The position numbers and the translations under genes were made by a program. The notes below the pieces were generated by a model, which was not told where the DNA came from, searched no databases, and was given only the letters and a program-made list of their open reading frames with translations. 26,811 bases of DNA. Origin: Collinsella sp. (GTDB lineage Bacteria > Actinomycetota > Coriobacteriia > Coriobacteriales > Coriobacteriaceae). Below, in pieces: positions 6,910-12,819 of the stretch. The stretch lies in contig JAIHTM010000007.1 of the NCBI GenBank assembly GCA_022713905.1, forward strand, positions 1 to 26,811. Direction: 5' to 3'. The stretch's first letter is position 1, and each line of letters starts with the position of its first letter.

Positions 6910-8243
6910 GACCGGTCGCCTCCAAACAAGTCGGAACGCGTGGCCAAGTAGGCATCGAGGGCCTCGAGTGCACGGTCCGCATAGGCCTGATAGCGGTCGC
7001 GCTTGCTGCGGCGCTTACCGTCCTCGAGCGGCGACACCAGGCCAAAGTTGACATGCATGGGCTGATAGCCCACGGTGGCAGGATCGGTCGCATAGCCCAC
7101 GAGCGCACCCAGGGCGCCCACGCGGGGCAACTCGACGGAATCGGCGCCGATAGCCTCTGCATAGGTGTTGAGCGCCGCGAGCAGACCGGTCGCCACGGCT
7201 TCCATGTACCCCTCGGTGCCGGTGATCTGACCGGCCAGGCGCACGCCGGTACCGGGCACGGCAAAGGTGCCATCGAGCACGTGCGGGGCGTCGACAAAGG
7301 TATTGCGGTGCATGACACCGTAGCGGAAGAAATCAGCGTTCTCCAGGCCCGGCACCATATGGAAGACGCGCTTCTGCTCGCCAAAGGTCAGGTTGGTCTG
7401 GAAGCCCACCAGGTTATAGGCGGTCTTCTCCTTGTTCTCGGCACGCAGCTGAATCGCCGCCCAAGGGCGACGTCCGGTACGCGGGTCGGTGAGGCCGACG
7501 GGCTTCATGGCGCCAAAGCGAATGGCGTCCTTGCCGGTGCGCGCAACCTCCTCGGCAGGCTGGCAGGCCTGGAACAGATCGCCGCCCTCAAAGTCCTTGA
7601 GCACCACGCGGTCGGCCGTGGTGAGCGCCTCGATAAAGGCCTCGTACTCCTCCTTGTTGAGCGGAGCGTTGAGATAGTCGCCGCTCCCCTGCTCCTCGTA
7701 GCGCGACTGAGAGAACAGCACGTCCATATCGAGCGTGGAGGCATCAACGATAGGCGCCGCGGCATCGAAGAACGCAAGGGCGTCGCCACCGACGAGCTTC
7801 ATGACCTCTTCGCTCAGCGCCGGTGAGCACAGCGGGCCCGCGGCAATGACCACGTGGCCCTCGGGAATCTGCGTGACCTCGCCGTGCACGACCTCGATAT
7901 TGGGACGGGCGGCAACCTCGGCCTCGACAAGCTCGGAAAACTTGACGCGGTCGACCGCCAGGGCACCGCCGGCGGGAACAGCCGCGCGATGGGCGCAATC
8001 GAGCAGGACTGAACCCATGCGCTCAAGCTCGGCCTTCAGCAAACCAGCCGCGGAATCCGGACGAGTCGACTTAAACGAATTGGAGCAGACGAGCTCTGCC
8101 AGGTGATCGGTATGGTGGGCCGGGGAGCTCACCTGGGGGCGCATCTCGCACAGCTTTACGGCAAACCCACGGTCTGCCAGCTGGATTGCGCATTCCGAAC
8201 CCGCCAGACCGCCACCGATAACTGTCACCTGATCGAACTGCAT
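6906..8243 (-). CDS. trmFO: tRNA (uracil-54-C5)-methyltransferase, folate/FAD-dependent
   Basis: TrmFO makes ribothymidine at position 54 of the tRNA T loop, using methylenetetrahydrofolate and FADH2. From the chosen ATG it has 445 residues, the normal length. The FAD-binding motif VIGGGLAGSECAIQLADRG is at residues 8-26. ELVCSNSFKS contains Cys53, and FQACQPAEE contains Cys227; both correspond to the catalytic cysteines known in Bacillus TrmFO (Cys53 and Cys226). NFGLVSPLEDGKRRSKRDRY is the C-terminal signature. An in-frame TTG two codons upstream lies too close to the ribosome binding site AAAGG, so the ATG is preferred. The gene sits 14 bases after dprA and overlaps the start of xerC. Bacillus also places trmFO between the dprA region and xerC, but with topA before it, which is absent here. 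Confidence 0.95.
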   Translation of the reverse strand: MQFDQVTVIGGGLAGSECAIQLADRGFAVKLCEMRPQVSSPAHHTDHLAELVCSNSFKSTRPDSAAGLLKAELERMGSVLLDCAHRAAVPAGGALAVDRVKFSELVEAEVAARPNIEVVHGEVTQIPEGHVVIAAGPLCSPALSEEVMKLVGGDALAFFDAAAPIVDASTLDMDVLFSQSRYEEQGSGDYLNAPLNKEEYEAFIEALTTADRVVLKDFEGGDLFQACQPAEEVARTGKDAIRFGAMKPVGLTDPRTGRRPWAAIQLRAENKEKTAYNLVGFQTNLTFGEQKRVFHMVPGLENADFFRYGVMHRNTFVDAPHVLDGTFAVPGTGVRLAGQITGTEGYMEAVATGLLAALNTYAEAIGADSVELPRVGALGALVGYATDPATVGYQPMHVNFGLVSPLEDGKRRSKRDRYQAYADRALEALDAYLATRSDLFGGDRS

Positions 8244-8257
8244 CTGCAAACACCTTT

Positions 8258-9193
8258 CTAATTGACACGTTTTCCATTGTGACCGAAGGGTGTCTGGGCG
8301 TGAAGGGCAAACTTGGAGGGCGCATACCTTCCATCCATCATGCGCTCGATAAGGCCCTCGAGTTCAAGCGAACCCAAGAGTTTGAGTACACCGACAGCAT
8401 CGAGCGAGACGAGCGCCGCGATGTCGTCGACCTTGAGCGGAGAGGCGATGAGCGCATGCATCACGGTCTGCTGCGTTGAATCCAGGTCGGCAATGCCGGG
8501 AGCATCGGGGCGCGAGTAGCGCAGGGTTCCGTAGATGCGTGAGATAGCCATCTCGATAGATTCCTCGTCGACGATGCAGCAGGCACCGTTCGCAATGAGG
8601 TAATTCGTGCCACGCGACTCGGGCGATAGGATCGACCCCGGCACGGCAAGAAGTTCGCGCCCCAAATCCATAGCAGCCTCGGCTGTAGAAAACGTCCCAG
8701 AAGGCATACCCGCCTCGGATACAAAGAGGGCTTGCGACAGGGCCGCGATCACGCGATTGCGGCGCGGAAAAGCAAACTTGCGCGGACCCATGCCCCACGG
8801 AGAGATCGACACGACCGCGCCGCCCGTATCAAGCGTGCGCGTAATAAGCCCCGCGCTCGAACGCGGATAGACCACGTCGGCGCCCGTCCCCAGCACCACG
8901 ACGTGTTTGCCGCCGGCGTTGACCGCAGCCCAACCCGAGGCCTGGTCACAACCGACCGCGCCGCCCGATACAACCGTCACGCCCGCATCAACCGCCACTT
9001 TTGCCGCAAGCTCTGCCACGGCAAGACCATACGGCGAGGCCTTGCGCGCGCCGATGATGGAGAGCGCGGGCGTCGAAAGCGCCTCGGGGTTGCCGCGCAC
9101 ATAGAGCGTCTGGGGTACATCAGAAAGCTCCAAAACGGTCTCGGGATACAACGTATCACCTGGATGCAGCTCGAAGGTCCCCTCGGCCATCAT
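8258..9193 (-). CDS. dprA: DNA-processing protein DprA, divergent motifs
   Basis: DprA (Smf) binds incoming single-stranded DNA and loads RecA during transformation. The protein has 311 residues. It begins directly with an extended Rossmann domain and has no long N-terminal SAM-like domain. Recognisable family blocks are SIIGARKASPYG, VVSGGAVGCDQASGWAAV, VVLGTGADVVYP, FAFPRRNRVIAALS, SGTFSTAEAAMDLGRELLAVP and SRGTNYLIANGA. A C-terminal winged-helix region follows (about residues 230-295). The second block departs from the usual SGLARGID...AH form. ATG at 9193 and a second ATG at 9190 are both in frame; AAGGAGG is 5 or 8 bases upstream. The first overlaps the comM stop by four bases. Family assignment is firm; activity in transformation is inferred. 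Confidence 0.92.
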   Translation of the reverse strand: MMAEGTFELHPGDTLYPETVLELSDVPQTLYVRGNPEALSTPALSIIGARKASPYGLAVAELAAKVAVDAGVTVVSGGAVGCDQASGWAAVNAGGKHVVVLGTGADVVYPRSSAGLITRTLDTGGAVVSISPWGMGPRKFAFPRRNRVIAALSQALFVSEAGMPSGTFSTAEAAMDLGRELLAVPGSILSPESRGTNYLIANGACCIVDEESIEMAISRIYGTLRYSRPDAPGIADLDSTQQTVMHALIASPLKVDDIAALVSLDAVGVLKLLGSLELEGLIERMMDGRYAPSKFALHAQTPFGHNGKRVN

Positions 9194-10713
9194 TGGTCCC
9201 TCCTTCCCTGGTACATCGCCGCCTCGAGCACGTGGTCCTGCGTCACTTGTTCGCTCTCGGCGACATCTGCGATCGTGCGCGCAATGCGAACCAGGCGCAC
9301 GATGCCGCGCCCTGTGAGATGTGTGCGTTTGGACAGACCGAGCACACACTTCTCCGCCGCATCATCGAGCTCAAAGGTCGAAACGACGCCGTCAATGGAC
9401 CGTGTCTCGTCATCCTCGGCCTCGGCATCCGCATCGTCCATACGGGACTCGCGCCAGGCGCGAAAGGCGCGACCGCGCACAACGTAGTCACGTAACTCGG
9501 CCGACGACATACCCTCCGCGCCCTCGATAATCACCTGGGGGTCGGGACGGGTCACATCGATCATCATGTCGATACGGTCGGCCAAAGGACCGCGCAGCTT
9601 TGCCCGATAGCGCTCCACCATCGCCGCCGAGCAGCGACACGGCACCTCGCGATCGCCCAAAAAGCCGCAGGGGCAGGGATTGCTCGCAGCCAGCAGTTGA
9701 AAGCGAGACGGGAAGGTAAAGGCCCCGTCGACGCGTACGATCCTCACATAGCCACGTTCGATGGGCTGACGCAGCGTCTGCAGCACACCCGTGGGAAACT
9801 CGGCAAGCTCGTCCAAAAAGAGCACACCGCCATGAGCAAGGCTGATCTCACCCGGGTGCACCGGGCGCCCACCGCCGATAAGGCCTGCGGTCGAAATACT
9901 GTGATGGGGACTGCGGAAGGGCCGGTGCCCCGCCAACAAGCCATCAATGTTCTCACCCAAAACCGAATGGATGCACAGCGCCTCCTGTTGATCCTCAACA
10001 GAAAGCTCGGGCAGGATGCCGGTCATACGACGTGCGAGCATAGTCTTGCCCGATCCCGGGGACCCAATCATGAGCAAGCCGAGTTCTCCTGCCGCCGCAA
10101 GCGCCATGCCGCGTTTGGCAACCTCCTGCCCCAGCACGTCGGCATAGTCGAGCTCGGGCTCAAAGGTCGCCTCAGGCCCTTCAGAATCCAGGTAGTGCCG
10201 CGCGGCATCGCCCATACCATGAGCAAGCTGAGACAAATGATCGATAAAGCCGCAATCCACGCCCGCGAGTGGCACATGCTGGTCTGACCTGCCGGCGATA
10301 AAAGACAGCCCCATGTCGCGAGCCAGCAGTTGAAACGCCACCTCGCCCTTGACGGGAAGCACCGTACCGTCCAAGCCGAGCTCGCCGGCGATAAGGCAGC
10401 GATCGAGGTTGTCACGGGGAATCTGACCATCGGCTGCCAGAACCGCGATGGCGACAGGCAGATCAAAGCCGCTACCGGTCTTGCGAATATCGCCGGGCGC
10501 CAGGTTGACCGTAATGCCCGAGCGTGGGATCTCGAACCCGGCGGAGCGCATCGCGCAGCGAATACGACCGCGCGACTCCATCACCTCCATACTCGGAATG
10601 CCGAGCATTTGGATGCCCGGAACGCCGCCGGCAAGCGAGACCTCGACCGTGACGGGAATCGCCTCGACGCCGCGGATGCAGGCCGCGTGAACGGCAAACG
10701 TCTCGAACGCCAT
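9190..10713 (-). CDS. comM: YifB/ComM-family AAA+ ATPase (Mg chelatase-like)
   Basis: ComM-type proteins are hexameric AAA+ helicases that drive branch migration during natural transformation in some bacteria; elsewhere the role is less clear. The protein has 507 residues, matching the family. The N-terminal ChlI-like domain begins MAFETFAVHAACIRG and includes GLPN-like VPGIQMLGIPSMEV. Walker A is GSPGSGKT (residues 217-224), followed by PHHSIS and Walker B GGVLFLDELAEF. A cysteine cluster, NPCPCGFLGDREVPCRCS, follows, and a C-terminal Mg-chelatase domain ends the protein. The chosen ATG overlaps the yraN stop (TGATG) and has AGG 7 bases upstream; a longer reading frame upstream runs through yraN and was rejected. 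With dprA and yraN it forms a DNA-processing gene string. Confidence 0.94.
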   Translation of the reverse strand: MAFETFAVHAACIRGVEAIPVTVEVSLAGGVPGIQMLGIPSMEVMESRGRIRCAMRSAGFEIPRSGITVNLAPGDIRKTGSGFDLPVAIAVLAADGQIPRDNLDRCLIAGELGLDGTVLPVKGEVAFQLLARDMGLSFIAGRSDQHVPLAGVDCGFIDHLSQLAHGMGDAARHYLDSEGPEATFEPELDYADVLGQEVAKRGMALAAAGELGLLMIGSPGSGKTMLARRMTGILPELSVEDQQEALCIHSVLGENIDGLLAGHRPFRSPHHSISTAGLIGGGRPVHPGEISLAHGGVLFLDELAEFPTGVLQTLRQPIERGYVRIVRVDGAFTFPSRFQLLAASNPCPCGFLGDREVPCRCSAAMVERYRAKLRGPLADRIDMMIDVTRPDPQVIIEGAEGMSSAELRDYVVRGRAFRAWRESRMDDADAEAEDDETRSIDGVVSTFELDDAAEKCVLGLSKRTHLTGRGIVRLVRIARTIADVAESEQVTQDHVLEAAMYQGRRDQ

Positions 10714-11198
10714 CACGAAACCTGCCAATCGAACGCGTTGTACTGGTGCTCGATCTCGGCGATATGCCCGCCGCGAATGGTGACACCCACAGCATCGAAG
10801 CGAATCGCCTTGAGCGGATAATGCTCCATGAGATAGCAACTTGCGATGCGGCGATAGCGGCGTTGCTTTTGGGCGTCCACAGCCTCCTCGGGAAAGACCC
10901 GCGTGTTGCAATCCAGTGCGACGCGTCTGGTCTTGACCTCGGCCATCACCACGACATCGTCGAGCTCGTCGAGCAGCACCAGATCGGCCTCGCCCTCGGT
11001 GCAACGATAACCCTGCTCCAGCAAGGTGTAGCCGCGCTCGTTAAAGTAGTCGATGGTGATCAATTCGCCCAGCATGCCCAGCTCGCGGGGACTGAGTCCC
11101 TTGATAAACTCGGGCGTCATCGCCCCGCAGTCGAGCTCGCCGTTTTCCCAACGCTCCTTGAGCTGCTGCGTCTTGCTCTTTTTGCTTGCGGCACTCAT
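10713..11198 (-). CDS. yraN: YraN family (UPF0102) putative endonuclease-fold protein
   Basis: YraN proteins have a Holliday-junction-resolvase-like nuclease fold, but no settled biochemical role. The protein has 161 residues. About 45 N-terminal residues, rich in Lys and Glu, precede the core, which begins at LGMLGELITIDYFNERGY. The probable active-site residues are in GEADLVLLDE and VVMAEVKTRR, the E-x-D...E-V-K pattern of the family. It ends VGVTIRGGHIAEIEHQYNAF. The ATG at 11198 has GGAG 5 bases upstream. In-frame sequence further upstream runs into the rnhB terminator and was rejected. Its place between rnhB and comM is common across bacteria. No clear promoter was recognised in the 99 bases between the rnhB terminator and this start. 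Confidence 0.92.
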   Translation of the reverse strand: MSAASKKSKTQQLKERWENGELDCGAMTPEFIKGLSPRELGMLGELITIDYFNERGYTLLEQGYRCTEGEADLVLLDELDDVVVMAEVKTRRVALDCNTRVFPEEAVDAQKQRRYRRIASCYLMEHYPLKAIRFDAVGVTIRGGHIAEIEHQYNAFDWQVS

Positions 11199-11297
11199 GG
11201 GGTCTCCTTTCCCGCACACTGCATTGCCCCGATGATGAGGGCACCTTTCATGCGGGTAAGTACCGGAAGCAAACCAAAAGCTGACCAAATGCCGTCC

Positions 11298-11337
11298 AAA
11301 AACGGGCCGCGCGCAACAATAGCGTTGCACACGGCCC
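11298..11337 (-). terminator. Rho-independent terminator after rnhB
   Basis: A 14-base stem (11304-11317 with 11324-11337, two of the pairs being G-U on the transcript) with a 6-base loop is followed by five T residues on the minus strand. It starts 49 bases after the rnhB stop and separates the rplS-rnhB unit from yraN-comM-dprA-trmFO-xerC. Confidence 0.9.
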
Positions 11338-11386
11338 CTACCAGCAGGTTTATAGAACCCTTAAGGTCCCCGTCTCCACAATTGAC

Positions 11387-12175
11387 CTAGAAAAGGCGCT
11401 CAGTCTGCAGAAAGTTTCCGCAAAAGCTCACGCGGTGCAGCGGACAAAGTCCATGTTTGCGAATGGCCTCGATGTGCTCGGGGCTCGCATAGCCCTTCGA
11501 CTCGGCCAGATGGTACTCGGGGTACTCGGCGTCGTACTCGACCATCATCTCGTCACGCGTGACCTTGGCCATGATAGACGCCGCAGCGATGCAGGCGATC
11601 TTGGCATCGCCCTTCACCACGTCGCGCTCGTTGGGAACGGCGCCCAAGGGATTGCCATCCATGAGGACGCAGTCGGGCTCAAGTCCCGTATCGGCCACGG
11701 CGCCCGCAACGGCGGTACGGATAGCACGGGCCATGCCCATCTCATCGATATCCTTCGGCGCGATATGGCAAAAACCGATCGCCGTCGCCACCTCGGCAAT
11801 CTTCACGGAGAGCAGCTCGCGGCGCGCCGGCGTGAGCTTTTTGGAATCGTTGATGCCCCAGATGCGCGGCTCCATGGGAAGGCACACGGCACACACCGTC
11901 AGGGGACCGGCCACCGATCCGCGACCCACCTCGTCGACACCAACGACCACCCCATCGCCGCCAAGCTCATGCATAAGCTCGTACATGCCATTGACGCGCT
12001 CGCGCTCGGCGACCTCTTTGGAATGGCGTTTGAGGGCGCGTTCACAAGCCTTGATCACCTGCTGGCGCGGGTCCTCGCGATAATGCTCCACGAGGGCGGG
12101 GATCTCCTCAAACGTTGCGCTCGCCAGCTCTCCGGCAACCTGCGATGCCGAAACCGAGCTCGTCATATTGGCCAT
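11387..12175 (-). CDS. rnhB: Ribonuclease HII
   Basis: RNase HII cuts RNA in RNA-DNA hybrids and removes single ribonucleotides misincorporated in DNA. From the chosen ATG it has 262 residues, including an N-terminal domain of about 75 residues like that of Bacillus RnhB. The metal-binding acidic residues are visible: Asp81 and Glu82 in GVDEVGRGSVAGPL, Asp173 in LMDGNPLG and Asp190 in VKGDAKIACIAAASIMAK. The usual GRGPLAGP is GRGSVAGP here. The ATG at 12175 has AAGGAGG 7 bases upstream. An ATG at 12193 would place that ribosome binding site inside the coding region, so it was rejected. The gene lies downstream of the rplS terminator without an obvious promoter of its own, so it probably depends on read-through. 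Confidence 0.94.
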   Translation of the reverse strand: MANMTSSVSASQVAGELASATFEEIPALVEHYREDPRQQVIKACERALKRHSKEVAERERVNGMYELMHELGGDGVVVGVDEVGRGSVAGPLTVCAVCLPMEPRIWGINDSKKLTPARRELLSVKIAEVATAIGFCHIAPKDIDEMGMARAIRTAVAGAVADTGLEPDCVLMDGNPLGAVPNERDVVKGDAKIACIAAASIMAKVTRDEMMVEYDAEYPEYHLAESKGYASPEHIEAIRKHGLCPLHRVSFCGNFLQTERLF

Positions 12176-12204
12176 ACCAGGCCCTCCTTGCATGCAAATC
12201 AGAT

Positions 12205-12234
12205 AAAAAGAAGGGCCACCCGAAGGTGACCCTT
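12205..12234 (-). terminator. UUCG-loop terminator between rplS and rnhB
   Basis: A 10-base stem (12211-12220 with 12225-12234, one G-U pair) is closed by a TTCG tetraloop on the minus strand and followed by CTTTTT. It lies 34 bases after the rplS stop and only about 30 bases before the rnhB start, so rnhB expression would need incomplete termination. A 10-base perfect palindrome, TTGCATGCAA (12188-12197), lies between it and the rnhB ribosome binding site. Confidence 0.9.
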
Positions 12235-12268
12235 GTGTCCAAACGAGTGGACAGACGCTGCGATCTTC

Positions 12269-12610
12269 TTAGCGCTTCTCGGGGATGCGAGCAGCCTTGC
12301 CCACCTTGTCGCGGAGGAAGTACAGCTTGGCGCGACGGACGCGACCATGACGAACGACCTCGAGCTTGGCGATCTTGGGGCTGTGAAGCGGGAAGGTACG
12401 CTCAACACCGACACCGAAGGACATCTTGCGGACGGTGAAGGTCTCGCGGGCACCGGCGCCGGCCATGCGGATGACGTCGCCCTGGAAGACCTGGATGCGC
12501 TCGCGGTCGCCTTCCTTAATGCGGTAGTGAACCTTGACGTTGTCGGCGACGCGAACCTGAGGAATGTCCTCGCGGATCTGCTGACGCTCGATTGCGCGGA
12601 TGTAATCCAT
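12269..12610 (-). CDS. rplS: 50S ribosomal protein L19
   Basis: L19 sits at the interface of the two ribosomal subunits. The protein has 113 residues, typical of the family. VKVHYRIKEGDRERIQVFQG is the N-terminal signature, followed by TFTVRKMSFGVGVERTFPLH and the basic C-terminal block GRVRRAKLYFLRD. The ATG at 12610 has AGGA 7 bases upstream; a TTG two codons earlier overlaps that site and was rejected. In most bacteria rplS directly follows trmD; here about 8 kb containing lepB, glyQS, ppsR and ppdK lies between them, and rplS has its own promoter and leader hairpins. Confidence 0.97.
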   Translation of the reverse strand: MDYIRAIERQQIREDIPQVRVADNVKVHYRIKEGDRERIQVFQGDVIRMAGAGARETFTVRKMSFGVGVERTFPLHSPKIAKLEVVRHGRVRRAKLYFLRDKVGKAARIPEKR

Positions 12611-12623
12611 GTGCAATTCCTTA

Positions 12624-12658
12624 CTCTTCTAGAGGTGCCGTACCACCTTGGCCGGCAC
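12624..12658 (-). promoter_or_regulatory. Hairpin pair in rplS leader
   Basis: On the transcript a 6-base stem, GTGCCG with CGGCAC (12658-12653 with 12640-12635), encloses 12 bases. It is followed without a gap by a small CTCT/AGAG hairpin (12634-12631 with 12627-12624), after which the AAGGA ribosome binding site begins. L19 autoregulatory leaders are known in Bacillota; this could be an analogue, but only pairing and position support it. Confidence 0.4.
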
Positions 12659-12679
12659 GTAGTTGAACAAACGTATTCG

Positions 12680-12707
12680 AGTATACACGCGCGGGTTTCT
12701 GCTGCAA
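12680..12707 (-). promoter_or_regulatory. Promoter of rplS
   Basis: On the minus strand TATACT (12685-12680) is a strong -10 box. TTGCAG (12707-12702) lies 16 bases upstream as a weaker -35. The predicted start near 12673 gives a leader of about 62 bases with the hairpins described for 12624-12658. Confidence 0.65.
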
Positions 12708-12753
12708 GAACAATTTTTTACGCAGACAAAAAGACAAAACCCGCACATGATAA

Positions 12754-12781
12754 CCGCCCGTCTCACGAATGAGACGGGCGG
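12754..12781 (-). terminator. Strong hairpin after ppdK, probable terminator
   Basis: A perfect 12-base GC-rich stem (12754-12765 with 12770-12781) with a TTCG tetraloop on the minus strand lies 38 bases after the ppdK stop. The following bases (TTATCATG) are only modestly T-rich, so termination efficiency is uncertain, but position and stability fit the end of the ppdK transcript. Confidence 0.75.
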
Positions 12782-12819
12782 CATGAAGGGGGCTACGCTA
12801 GGCGTCTAAACCTAAAACG

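Noticed and set aside
9194..9349. Longer upstream start for dprA overlapping comM
   Set aside because: The extra 52 residues are Arg/His-rich shadow of comM; AAGGAGG lies directly before the ATG pair at 9193/9190.
10714..11004. Longer upstream start for comM running through yraN
   Set aside because: The family N-terminus MAFETFAVHA is at 10713 with its own ribosome binding site; the upstream part is out of frame with yraN and not conserved in type.
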